The translations under genes and the position numbers were made by a program. Below are positions 33,125 through 44,046 of a DNA stretch of 64,000 nt, piece by piece; the stretch's first letter is position 1, and each line of letters starts with the position of its first letter. Origin of the DNA: Termitomyces sp. T153 (taxonomy: Eukaryota > Basidiomycota > Agaricomycetes > Agaricales > Lyophyllaceae). Below the pieces are notes generated by a model. The model was not told the DNA's origin, did not search any database, and was given only the letters and a program-made list of their open reading frames with translations. The DNA lies in assembly GCA_018296165.2 (NCBI GenBank), contig JACKQL020000080.1, positions 155,486 to 219,485 on the forward strand, written 5' to 3'.

Positions 33125-34271
33125 TGTCAGGTTCCACTGACCATGGGGGCTCAGCTACATTGGGCAAGTCCTTACTAGGCAGACATGATTCCCTGCACTG
33201 ACAACTGGGCATTCAGAGGTGTCCAAAACACTGGGGACTTGTGAGGATAGTTGGTGGAGATTGATCCGAGCAAGTCTGGGGAGGTCCAGAGGAGTAGGGG
33301 ATGAGCTGCAGGGAAGGGGGATGGGCTTGGTGGGGTTCAGGCACAAGTCTGTATGTGAGTATTGTAGGTGCAGAGGAGGCAGAGGCTACGTGAGTGATGG
33401 AAGTGGAGCTGGAGTTTGATGGGAGATCAATGGAGGTTGATAGAGTTCAGAGCCAAGTGTGTAGCAAGGTCTGGAGTTGGTTAAAGAGTGTCTGGGATTC
33501 ATAATCATAATTGTGGGGTTTGTGAAGGCATTAAGGTTGGGAAAGATAGGAACATGATGGACAGGACAGATCAAATGAGATGAGACAGAGTTGAATGAAA
33601 TGAGACAGAGTCAAGATGAGATTGAGATGAGAATGAGAATGGATTCAGGCAGAGATATGAAATGATAACAAAACAATAATGGAATAGAGACAAGACAAGA
33701 CTGGGAGACTGAGAGTAAGAAAACAAGACACGGAACACAAAACACAAGAGAGAAACAATCAGACCATAGGTAATGTTAAGCAATATCAAGACTAGAGTAC
33801 AAAGAGCTACTCTACGTCTTATATACTGACTACTGGAGAGCTCCAGGGAACATCGGCTGTGGCAGCAGGGCTTGGTGGAGCTTGATGGAGTCGACAGGTG
33901 TTGGTTACAATCAGAGGGTGGGCCACATTGATATGTTGATGGGATCAATTGGTGACATGGGCTGTTCTGAGGTCGTCATGATACTCCAAAGTAAGTTGGA
34001 GGAACCAGGGTGTCAAGTTGATGATGTGTAACGGGGTCAGGCATGGCGGGGGAATGGTCCCAGAGGCTCAGGAGATCCAGGGGAAGTGTTGCTGACTGCA
34101 GCAAAGACGTTGGAGTTGGCCAGGGGGCCATCGGAGTTAGCTGAGGATGCATCAGAGTTAGCTGGAGTAGGCACAGAGCACTGTGGAAGTTTGGTGAGGT
34201 GTTGGGGGAGGTTCTGGGGGGGCAGGGAGTCATTGGGCAATGTGCGGGGGTCCAGGGAATGGGTCATGACA
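33125..34271 (-). repeat. Element 3 5' LTR (chromovirus type 2)
   Basis: TGTCAGGTTCCACTG at 33125 to GGTCATGACA at 34271, with the TATATAAG box on the - strand near 33820 and the start word near 33787. It is poorer in CpG than the solo LTR at 28934, for example catcggagttagctgagg against cgtcggagttagccgggg. The 3' flank is ACTGC; the partner duplication is not in the window. Confidence 0.9.
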
Positions 34272-34710
34272 ACTGCATATCCATCTCCCTATGCTGACAA
34301 CTGCTGCATTGCCACTGCATAGCTAGGTGAGGCCATGTCTCCTGGCACTGCAGATAGTCCTTTGCTCATGGGCCTCATGTCCCTGTGGGCTGGGGTTGCT
34401 CTTCTCATTGTTGGAAGTGCTACATCCCCTGGCACCAAGCCTCCTGCCAATGCAGTGAAGCCACCAAAGCCAGGGAGTGAGCTGCTCCCTGGTCCTCCCT
34501 CTCTTGAGCTCTGGACAGAGCTCATGAAATACTCTGGTAGATCCACATCTGCCTTGCCTAGTCATTTTTTTCTTGCCCATGGGGCAAGGAGTCTCCTAGT
34601 ATAGTTGGCAGGTTGCACCAACAATGTGGAAGAAGACAAAGACCAGTTGGACTTTGCACTCAGCTAAAAAATTGGCTGACATAATTGTTGATGGCTGCCA
34701 GCATGGTGGC

Positions 34711-35462
34711 CTATTGCCCTTCTGGACTAAGTAAAGTTGATTTAGACCTTCTAGCCAACTGCACATGGTGCCACACACCCTGCAACTCCAAATATCTGTC
34801 AAGGGCTACCAGGTCCTTGCAGGTTGTGAGGGACTCCCAAGTGGTGTCCCCAAGACTCCAACAAACCTCAAACTCAAGGTTCTTACCATCCCAATGATGA
34901 CCTACTAGGTCATCAATGATCCATTCCTGGTCATCTGGGATGCCAAAGCTATAAGGCTCTGGTGTTGCCCTGTTGGGGAATAGCACATTGTTGCTGGCCT
35001 TATATGGGCACAGCAGTGACACATGGAACTTAGAATGTATCCTTTGTTCCTGGAGTGCCATAGGCAACTCCAATACATAGTTGGAGGTCTCATGGTAGGC
35101 CTCCAAAATTCTATATGGCTCAACCTACTTTGGGCAGAGCTTCCTTGCTCTGCCCTTAGAAAGGTTGAAATTCTTTGTTAAAGGTACACTAACATGCCTT
35201 TCTCAAAGTCTGAATCAGGGTTGTGACATGAGTTGGCCATGCACATTTTTCAGATGCATGCCTCAATAATTGCATCATGAGCTGCTGCCAAGTTCTCTAG
35301 AGCTTGGCAAGCAAATTGCTGGATTTTTCTTGGAATCACAGTATTTAAAGCAGAGCATGTCATGTGGGTAGGAATAAAGTGGGCCTGTTTATCATAGAGG
35401 TCCACCATTACCATTCCAGCATCATGTTCATGAGCATCAGGGAGTTTGACAATGAAATCCAC
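34711..35462 (-). pseudogene. Family B integrase C-terminus with chromodomain-like end
   Basis: 35462-35250 has 'M-D-F-I-V-K-L-P-D' and 'V-D-L-Y-D-K-Q-A-H-F', the start of the catalytic core. After a gap, 35106-34711 shows 'L-P-M-A-L-Q-E-Q-R-I-H-S-K-F-H-V-S-L-L', the post-integrase module, and a chromodomain-like end 'E-F-E-V-C-W', 'T-T-W-E-S' and 'L-D-R-Y-L-E-L'. The middle of the core, with the second Asp and the Glu, is deleted or unreadable. Confidence 0.75.
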
Positions 35463-35766
35463 AAATGCAATACTCCAGCAAGCAGCCAGAATAGGTAAGG
35501 GGTGGAGCTGATCTATGGGTGATTACTAGTAAGGCTTGGTGCTGAGACAGAGATCACAGGTGCTGGTATAGGTGCTTACATATTGGGATATCTGAGGCCA
35601 CCAATAGTTCTAGAACACCAGCTCCAGCATATTCCACCCTTCAAGATGTCCAGCTACACAAGAGTTATGGTGTTGCTCTACAATGCATCAGCAGAGTTCC
35701 AGAGTGTTAGGCACATAGATGTGCCCTCAGAAGGTTAGAAGACCTCACTCATCTGCATGCACAGAC

Positions 35767-36900
35767 TTAACTCCACTCACTTGCCAGGCTCATAGAGCCT
35801 GTGAAGCCTGGGCAACGGCATCCTCCTGTGCATTTTCTTGGTTTCCTCTTCTGAATGTCCTTGTGGATGTTTGCCCCATCTCCTTGGACCACAATCCCTT
35901 CTAGAGCATGAGTAGTAAGGTGCTTGTGGTCTGTCCAGACCTCAAACTTATGCTGTGCACCCTCAAAGAAATGCCACCATTCTTTGAAGGACCAAATAAT
36001 AGCAAGCATCTCCTTGTTATAGATCTCATAGTTCCATTCTACTGCATTAAGGCCTTTGGAGCAGAAGGCTATAGAATGCCACTTGCCATCCTTCTTTGAC
36101 TGCTAGGAAAGGACTGCTTTCATAGCAAAGTAAGAACTATGAGCTTCAACACAGAAGGGAGAGTCATCATTAGGGAACAGGAGGACTGGTTTCAAGGTAA
36201 CAGCTTGCTTGAGGATGTCAAAGGAAACTTGCTGCAAGGACTCCCACTGCCATGCTGTGTCCTTGACAGTGAGGTCAAAAGAGGGAATGGGCATGGTGGG
36301 AGAAATCCTGTATGAGCCTCTGGTGGAAGTTGACAAACTCAACAAAGGCCTGTACTTCCTTCTTGTTCCTTGGCTCAGGCTCCTCTGCTACAACCTGCCA
36401 CCTTAACAGAATCCATCTCTGCCATTCCATGCAAGATGATCAAACCTGAGTACTCAACCTTAGTCTGTTCAAACTCACACTTCTTGCACTTCAGATAGAG
36501 CTGGTGTTGGTGGAGGCATTCCAAGACAATGCACATGACCTGGCAATGCTCCTCCAAGGTCTTGGTGTAGTTGAGGATATTGTCAAGATACTTGCAAACA
36601 ACACTTTCTGCAATCAGATCATGGAAGATGTCATTCATTGTAGTCTGGAAGGTGGCTGGGCTGTTGGTGGGACCAAAGAACATCACTAAAGGTTCAAAGA
36701 GTCTGAAATTGGTTTGGATTGCTGCCTTCCACTCATCTCTTTTGATGTGCATATTGTTGTAGCCCCAATGGACATACAACTTAGTGAAGTAGTGTGCACC
36801 TCAAGGGTTGTTGACAAGTTCAGAGATGAGTGGTAAGGGATAGCAATTCTTCACTGTCATTGCATTCAGACTCAATAGTTCTGAAGCAGATACAGCAATG
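35767..36900 (-). pseudogene. Family B reverse transcriptase and RNase H
   Basis: 36779-36375 contains 'W-G-Y-N-N-M-H-I', '[11 protein letters not shown]' and 'K-Y-L-D-N-I-L', where the YLDD box has lost its second Asp. 36345-36103 contains the RNase H start 'F-C-V-E-A-H-S-S-Y-F-A'. 36009-35767 contains '[10 protein letters not shown]'. Frame breaks separate them. Confidence 0.8.
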
Positions 36901-36966
36901 ACTCCTTCTTTAATGAAAAAGACTAAGGAGGCCATTGTGGACTTAGAGGGTCATATCTGGCAAGAG

Positions 36967-37197
36967 CTAAAACTGCAGAAACATATCCAGCTCATCTTGC
37001 TCACAGGGTGCAAGTGGATGGACTTTGCAGCTGGAGGGTTCTGCATCAGATATCAGCTTGATTGCATGATCCCATTGCTTACACTCTGAGAGTGAATCAA
37101 ATGATGCTTTGGAGAATATGTCCTCAAAAATTATAGAGGTGACCAGGAACTGTGCTATAAAAGGGCTTGGGCTGGGAATTTGCTGCAAATGCCTCAC
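36967..37197 (-). pseudogene. Family B pre-RT segment
   Basis: 'D-I-F-S-K-A-S-F-D-S-L' and 'C-K-Q-W-D-H-A-I-K-L' match 49550-49610 of the + strand copy, where they directly precede the RT. Known Gypsy pols have this kind of segment (F-x-x-x-E-x-x-x-L-P...H-x-I) before the fingers. Confidence 0.7.
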
Positions 37198-37496
37198 CCA
37201 GATATTGAGAACTGGTCTAACTGGCCCAGATCTCTGCCACTGTAGGAGTGGGGTGGAGGGTCATAGTATAGATCCAATCACCTACCTCAATGGTTTCATC
37301 TGGAGACTCAGGATTCAAAGCACTGGCAGAGTCTCCTTTGCATTCATCTTCTTCCTGAGGCTCACATCCAACACCTCAGACATCCTTAGAGAGGGCCTCT
37401 CTATGAGAGAATGTCAGAGGGGGGGGGGGGATCCAAGAGGTTGAGACCTGCATAAGAAAGATGCCCCACATAACAGGTGTGTATAGCAGCATGCTC

Positions 37497-37775
37497 TCAG
37501 AGAGCAAGCAACATGGGATGGAACAGGAAGAGTTGCACCTGCTTGTGGGGCCATGGAGTATGCATAGAAGGAGAAACTTGGGGGGTAAACTCACCACAGG
37601 TAAAGGAAGCATGTGGGGTAGCCATGGAGTGCTGAGTCCATTGCAGCTCATGCTGCAGTTCCATCAACTGCCATTGCTCATGTACCACCTTGTACCAGGT
37701 GTGAACACACTCATCATCTGGGTGCTCCTTAGCCATACTGTTGATACTATCCATGAGAGTGTCAGGGGAAATCTT
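37497..37775 (-). pseudogene. Family B Gag fragment
   Basis: 'H-P-D-D-E-C-V-H-T-W-Y-K-V' and 'Q-W-Q-L-M-E-L-Q-H-E-L' match 46990-47065 of the + strand copy. The match stops near 37775. No zinc knuckle remains in this piece. Confidence 0.7.
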
Positions 37776-37783
37776 GTTTCCCC
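37765..37783. other. Hairpin at the gag/Helitron junction
   Basis: GGGGAAA-TCTTG-TTTCCCC forms a perfect 7-bp stem with a 5-nt loop at the place where family B homology ends. It contains A-TC, compatible with a Helitron 5' end, but this is not proven. Confidence 0.4.
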
Positions 37784-37958
37784 TTCTCCTCCTCCAGTTC
37801 TTGTTGGATTCCCTTCCTTATACTTTTCCTTTATTCTCCTTCCTTTTTCCTGTCTATTGGCTCTATTCTTGGCCTTCTTGCTTCACTGGTTCTCTGTGCA
37901 TTATTTCTATATATAATGGGTTTTTGACTGTCAAATTGCTTAACAATTGATGTTTCAG

Positions 37959-40866
37959 GCAAGCACCTACTACTCCTGAAAGCCAAAGGCAACAAGCTAG
38001 GATTCAAAGGAGACTTGAACAGTTACAAATGACAGATCCTGATGATCATTGTGCAAATAGAAACAATAGATCTTTGGAACAGATCAATACTGTGGTTGTC
38101 TCACCACTTCAATTGGGGCCTGGGGGTATGGGAACTGGGGGTATCAATCAATCTATGGGATCTGGGGGTTTGAGACCTATAGCCACTGCTTCTGGCTCTT
38201 CAGGAATATCTATTAGGCAGCCAGCAGCTGCTGATGATACATTTTTTATGGTCATTCCAGAAACTGTTTTGCCTGAAGGGTGGGATGCTCCTTTGCAGAA
38301 TCCCATACCTAGAATGGTGCCACCTCTACCTGCTCCTATACAGAGAAGAGGCAATAGACTCAATCAGTCTGCTGTTGCTCAAGCTGCTTTAGTCATTCCA
38401 GAAACAGTTTTGCCAGAAGGTTGGGATGCTCCTTTACAGAATCCCTTACCTAGAATGGTGCCACTGTTGCCTGATCCTGTACATAGAAGGGTCAGAAATG
38501 CTCCCTTACCAGAGCTTATAATGGTACCAGCTCCACTTGCTCCCAAAGCACTGTTGGAAGAGCAACAAAGGCTGAGACAGAGGCAACAAGAGCAGGCACT
38601 GGCAATCTTGCAAGAGCAACAAAGGCTAAGGCATATTGCTATGGCTACAGAGCAGGAGAGACAACAACAAGAGGCACTAGCAGTGTTGCAAGAGCAACAA
38701 AGACTGAGACAACATCAGGAGGGGCAACAAGCATTGGCTATTCTGAGCCAGGAAAGGTTGAGAGAGGAAGAAGAGGTCAGTCAAAGACAACTTGAAAATG
38801 CCACTTGGACTAACAAAGTCTAACAGCATATTGATCTGAATCCTGAATATAGGCCTTTGAATGCAGATATGGCTCAAAGTATCTTTCAAGAGTGGGAACA
38901 GCAACATGAAGCTGATCTGGAAGAGGATTTCAATGATTTAGGTCCTCAGAATGATATACCTTCTGAGGATGACTTGGAATATGTTGATCCTGCTGAACAT
39001 CAACCAGCAGAGCAATTGGATCCTCCCCTTGATAATCCATTGGGTCTTCAGAATGACATAGCTTCTGAAGATGACTTGGAATATGTTGATCCTGCCCAAC
39101 AGAGACCTGCAGAAGACTTGGACCCTGCCTTACCCAATCATCTACCACAACCAGAAAATCCTGCTGAAAATATACCAGCAGAGGACTTGGACCCTGCCCT
39201 ACCCAATGATTGGCCACAACCAGAACCTGCTGAAAATATAATAGCAGAAGAACCAGAGCTTCCCCTTCCCCCTTCTATTCAACCACAGCTTGGTCCTGTT
39301 CAGCCTATTCCAAAAGGAAGGCAACCTTACTTGATTGAATGCCAACCCCACTATCTTGGTCCTATGACTGTCATATGTCCACACTGCCAAGCTCAACATT
39401 TTGATGCTGAAAAGCTCACCAAGTCTACAATTTATAATCCAAAGTTTGGGATGTGCTGCTTACAAGGCCAAGTCAATTTGTGCAGACTCAAAGATGCTCC
39501 AGCAGATTTACTCAACCTACTTCATGGCCACCACCCTCTCTCTGACACTTTTAAAACATTTATCTGTCAATACAATGCAGCCTTTGCATTCACATCTCTG
39601 GGAGTTAACATTGATCATGCTATTACTAATGCACATGGACCATACAACTTTAGCATCAATGGAGAACTACATCATTTGACAGGTGCCTTGCTTCTTATTG
39701 AAGGCAATCTGCCTGTATATGCACAGCTCTACTTTGATGACCACAATCAGCAATTGGCTTTTCATGGACAGAACAATCCCAGGCTTGATCCTCAGATAAT
39801 GGCCTCTTTACAGGATATGCCTGCTAGAGTCAATCCCTTCATTGACTTATACAAGCAGGCCAGGCAGATTATGGGAGAAGTTCCAGAAGGCCAACCACAA
39901 AGGCTTTCTGTCAAGCTTACAGTTGATTTTGGAGACCTTCAATGCTATAATGACCCCAATGAACAGGAGGGAGCTGCAGCTGTAATTCCTGGAGATGGCT
40001 CAGAGGAGCAATTGAATCATTGTGATATAGTCTTGCACTTGCAGGGAGGAGAATTGAAGCAGATCAGCAATTTGCATCCATATTACACTCCATTGCACTA
40101 TACAATCATCTTTCCAACTGGAGAGCCTGGATACCACATCAACATTCTTGCCAGACATGACCCACAAAGGCAACAAAGGACAAACAAGGTCTCTGAAACC
40201 TCATACTATGCATATAGGCTTCAACAAAGAACTCTGGAATTTAATGCTGCTTTACTCTGGAGTGGGAGGCTATTTCAGCAATATGTTGTTGATGCATGGG
40301 CTTCAACTGAGCAAACAAAGTTGAATTGGGTTTGGCACAATCAGAAGAAGATCAGAGCTGAAGTCTATCAGGGAGTGGTGGATGCTGCTGCTGGAGATGA
40401 AGAGGTCACTCCACAAAGCTGTTGTGTCATCCTTCCCTCCTCTCATACTGGAAGTGAATGACAAATGCAACAATTATTCCAGGACTCTATGGCTATTTGC
40501 AGGCATTTTGGAAAACCTGATCTCTTCTTGACTATGACTGCCAATCCAAAGTGGTCAGAAATTGAAGAAGCTCTCTTGAAGGAACCTGCAGTCAATGGGA
40601 AGAAGAAAACAGCTGCTGATCAACCTGATATTGTTGCCAGAGTATTTGAACTCAAGAAAAATGCTGTGGTGAAGGAGATCAAGGAAGGTCTCTTTGGCAG
40701 CTGTGTGGCTTATGTTCATACCATTGAATTCCAAAAGAGAGGACTTCCACACATGCACATCTTGATCTTTTTCCACCATCATCACAGGATCAAGGATGCA
40801 CCTGATGTGGATTCCATTGTTTCTGCCCAAATTCCAGATCCAGTTGCTCAGCCTCAATTGTATCAG
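37959..40866 (+). pseudogene. Helitron RepHel, N-terminal exon (coiled coil, acidic repeats, HUH Rep)
   Basis: One frame runs from an intron-like acceptor (branch word cttaac, tttcag at 37953-37958) to 40866, broken only by TAA at 38821 and TGA at 40459. A Gln/Glu-rich coiled coil lies at 38555-38800, preceded by two copies of a block starting 'V-I-P-E-T-V-L-P-E-G-W' (38250, 38392). Acidic repeats with 'S-E-D-D-L-E-Y-V-D-P' follow (38960-39240), then 'C-P-H-C-Q-A-Q-H' (39379) and the Helitron-like N domain. The Rep motif 'H-T-I-E-F-Q-K-R-G-L-P-H-M-H' with its HxH lies at 40718-40760. Rep nicks and joins single strands during rolling-circle transposition. Confidence 0.88.
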
Positions 40867-40916
40867 GTATTGGCTTTGTTTAAATTCTGGATTCACTAAC
40901 TTATCTTTGTTGTCAG
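40867..40916 (+). other. Spliceosomal intron in the Helitron gene
   Basis: The 50-bp interval has a GTATTG donor, a CACTAAC branch word at 40894-40900 and a TTGTCAG acceptor. Removing it keeps the frame (phase 0) and joins 'Y-Q' to 'V-V-T-T-N-M-V-H-G-P-C-G', the expected Helitron continuation. Confidence 0.85.
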
Positions 40917-43640
40917 GTTGTTACTACCAACATGGTACATGGTCCATGTGGAGCTGCCAAACCCAATGCTAAGTGCATGGTAGATGCAAATGTTCCAAGA
41001 AATGCCCAAAGGAATTCCAAGAGGCTACCCAGTATGGAGATAATGGCTATCCTCAATATGCCAGGCCTGACAATGGGCACTTCTTTGAAAAGAATGGTCA
41101 TCATTATGACAATTGTAATGTTGTTCCATATAACCCTTATCTCTCAGCCAAGTACAAATGTCACATCAATGTGGAGGTCTGTGCTTCAGTGGAGGCCATC
41201 AAGTACATTCACAAGTACATCTACAAAGGCCATGATAGGACAACTTTGGAGATTGCTGGAGAGCAGATGGACCAGAGGGATGAAATCAAGGAACACTTGG
41301 ATGCCAGATACATCTCTGCACCTGAGGCTTGCTGGCACATCTTTGAATTCAACATGCATGGAGAACATCCCCCTGTATATTGATTACCTGTGCATTTGGA
41401 GGGCCAACATGAAGTCTACTTTCAAGATAATGAGCCTTTGGAGATGGTAGCTGCCAGGCCTAATGCAAACAAGACTGCACTCACTGCTTGGTTTTGAAGC
41501 CAATGCCAGATTCCCTAATAACAACACCACTTATCAGAGCTTTCCAACCAAGTTTGTCTATGAAGCTTCCAAAAGGACCTGAAAGGAGAGGCAGAGAGGA
41601 ACAGCTATTGGGAGGATGTACTTTGCTTCACCTCAACAGGGCAAAAGGTTCTACCTTAGGATGCTCCTGACAGTTGTGACCAATGCAACATCATGGGCTG
41701 ATCTCAGGACAGTCAATGGCCACACTTATCCTACTTACAAGGAGGCATGCAAGGCCCTTGGTCTTCTAGAAGATGATGCAGAATGGAGGCAGTGTCTTGC
41801 TGAAGCTGCTCCAATCCAATCAGGATCAGCTCTCAGACAGCTCTTTTGCACTATCCTATTTCACTGTGCTCCTACCACTCCAGAAGCTCTATGGGATGAA
41901 TTCAGGCACTCCATTTGTGATGATCTTTGACACAGATTGGAGAATATCCAGCAGTACAGGGACAGAGTCTTTACTGATGAAGATGTTTATGACTATGGCC
42001 TTCATCTGATCAATGACAACCTGGAGAATTTTGGCAAGACTCTTCAAGACTTTCCAAACATGCCAGAACCCCAACAAGTTTGGAATGTGATTCCAGGCAA
42101 GTTGGACATTGTATGAATGGTTGACATTGATACTGATCAAAGAATTTCAGGAAATAGGCTTTTGCAAGAAGAAACAGTCAATGAAGTTATGGACTCTGTG
42201 GACAACAACTTGGGCAAGATGACATTCATTCACAGTGCAGGTGGATGTGGCAAAACATTTGTCTGCAACACTTTGGCTTCTGCTGTTTGGTCCAATGGAG
42301 ATGTGGCATTATGTGTAGCATCATCTGGGATTGCTGCCTTATTGCTGGAGGGTGGTAGAACTGCACATTCAAGGTTCAAAATCCCCATTCCTGCTTTGGA
42401 TACATCCATTGCCAATATCAAAAGAGGAACTCAGTTGTCTCAACTCTTACTCCAGACCAAAGTTGTCATCTGGGATGAAGTCCCAATGCAACACAAAAAT
42501 GCCATTGACTCTGTGGATCGAGGGTTTAGAGACATCCTAGAGAAGGATGTTCCTTTTGGTGGAGTGACTGTGGTGTTTGGAGGAGATTTTAGGCAAACTC
42601 TCCCAGTTATCCAACGAGGACTCAGGCAGCAGATGATTGCTGCTTCACTCAAAAGGGGAAGACTTTGGGATCAGATTCAAGTCCACTACTTGGTTCAAAA
42701 CATGAGATTGGATCAGACTCCTGATAACATTGCTCATGCAGCTTGGTTATTGGATGTTGGTGCTGGAAAAAACCTTGGGCCTGGAGAAACAGTACAACTT
42801 CCAGAAACCATGATCTGTGATGACAATTCTGTCACTGGATTGATCTCTTCCACTTATCCTCATATTGATCACCATCAAGATGATCAGTATTATCTGGACC
42901 ATACCATCCTTTCTGGCAAGAACTCTGATGTAGAGGATATCAACTCTGAAGTTCTGCAGAAATGTCCAGGAGAAGAGAAAATCTTGCAGAGTGCAGACTC
43001 TATTATATCTGATGATGGGAATCCTAATGGCCTTGGATTGTATCCAATGGAATACCTCAACTCTCTTAGAGCCAGCAGTTTGCCCTTAGCTAAATTGGCT
43101 CTGAAGATTGGTGTTCCTGTCATGCTGCTCAGGAATCTGGATACAACCAAAGGACTTTGCAATGGGACAAGAATGATTGTCACTCACATCAGCACCAGAG
43201 TTCTCAGATGTAGGATCATCAGTGGAGATGCCAAGTTTGCAGGATCAATTGTTTTGATTCCAAGAATCAACATGGATGTCTCAGAAGAAGATTTGCCAAT
43301 TCCATTGCACAGGAGACAATTCCCAGTTTGATTGGCCTTTGCTATGACAATCAACAAGTCTCAGGATCAATCAGTCAAGCATGTTGGATTGGACCTTTGA
43401 TCAGGAGTTTTTTCACATGGCCAACTTTATGTTGCACTCTCTCAGTGCACATCAGGAGATTGTATCAAAGTCATCTTGGACCCAGAAACACATCAAGAAA
43501 GACTGCAAATATTGTCTATCAGGAAATCCTGAATGGTTTACAAATGTAAGTGTGACTTTTGTTGGATTCAAGCAACAAATTGCTAACTTCTATGGACTTC
43601 AGCACCTAATGTCTATAGCTGGACCATGTAGTATAGATAT
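40917..43640 (+). pseudogene. Helitron RepHel, Rep end and PIF1-like helicase
   Basis: After the intron comes 'M-V-H-G-P-C-G', then a one-base deletion near 40984 moves the frame to 'C-S-K-K-C-P-K-E-F'. The Rep active-site Tyr region 'Y-I-H-K-Y-I-Y-K-G' is at 41199-41226. After more breaks, 42117-43331 holds the helicase: Walker A 'G-G-C-G-K-T' (42241), motif II 'W-D-E-V-P-M' and motif III 'F-G-G-D-F-R-Q'. Later motifs 'A-F-A-M-T-I-N-K-S-Q' and 'Y-V-A-L-S-Q' (family Arg replaced by Gln) continue past a stop at 43329. The helicase unwinds DNA during transposition. Confidence 0.88.
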
Positions 43641-43839
43641 TCTTAATGGTTTACAAATGTAAGTGTGACAGTTTAAATAATTGCTTGGTTAATACTAACT
43701 TTTATAATTTTCAGCATCTCTAATATATACCAGTGGACATTGTAGTATTTTGTTAATAATGTAATATAGATACATGATTGGTTCATACATGAAATCTCCG
43801 TGTATTGAATTGTAAAAGGAAAGCAACACTTGGTCAACA

Positions 43840-44000
43840 AAATACAAAGACCTAACTGAATGAAGTGAGGTTGGGTCTGGGACTTAGCATTGAGTTGGAA
43901 ATACAAAAACCTAACCAAACAAAGTGAGGTTGGGTCTGGGACTTAGCATTGAGTTAGAAATACAAGGACCTAACCAAACGAAGTGAGGTTGGGTCTGGGA
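43840..44000 (+). repeat. 59-bp tandem repeat, three copies
   Basis: Units begin at 43840, 43899 and 43958 (aaatacaaag, aaatacaaaa, aaatacaagg) and share aagtgaggttgggtctggga; the third is incomplete. They lie just after the Helitron helicase. Confidence 0.9.
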
Positions 44001-44008
44001 TGAAGCAA

Positions 44009-44046
44009 GAGCTACAGGCCCATGCCTTTGGCATGGACCATAGCTC
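44009..44046. other. Strong hairpin after the tandem repeat
   Basis: GAGCTA (44009-44014) pairs with TAGCTC (44041-44046), enclosing CCATGCC-TTT-GGCATGG (44020-44036). Helitrons end with a hairpin just before CTRR, but the bases after this one (GTCTATAG) do not give a CTRR end. Confidence 0.6.

Larger units (their letters stand above)
27471..34271 (-). mobile_element. Element 3: truncated, heavily decayed chromovirus of the same family
   Basis: It starts inside the C-terminal domain of an antisense accessory gene (27471-27766, + strand), runs through decayed integrase, RT and gag on the - strand, and ends at a PBS (33112-33124) and type 2 LTR (33125-34271). Without the inserted solo LTR its internal part is about 4.4 kb, against 8.8 kb in element 1, so half is lost. 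The left LTR is missing at the junction with element 1. Sequence comparison with element 1 shows shared blocks at 27900-28040, 30156-30240 and 32270-32340. Confidence 0.75.
34272..37775 (-). mobile_element. Ty3/Gypsy retrotransposon, family B, - strand copy, truncated
   Basis: Chromodomain-like end, integrase, RNase H, RT, pre-RT and part of gag follow in reverse order on the - strand. It resembles the + strand copy at 45620-51719, for example in the gag 'W-Y-K-V-V-H-E-Q-W-Q-L-M-E' and pre-RT 'F-S-K-A-S-F-D-S-L' blocks. Gag is cut at about 37775 where the Helitron region begins. No LTR was recognised. Confidence 0.82.
37776..43640 (+). mobile_element. Helitron rolling-circle transposon, degenerate
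   Basis: A Rep/helicase polyprotein fills this interval: N-terminal zinc-finger-like and Helitron-like N domain, HUH endonuclease motif, then PIF1-type helicase. The 5' end is probably in 37766-37960. The 3' end (CTRR with hairpin) is not certain; a strong hairpin lies at 44009-44046. It has two stops, one or more frameshifts, and one intact intron. Confidence 0.88.
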
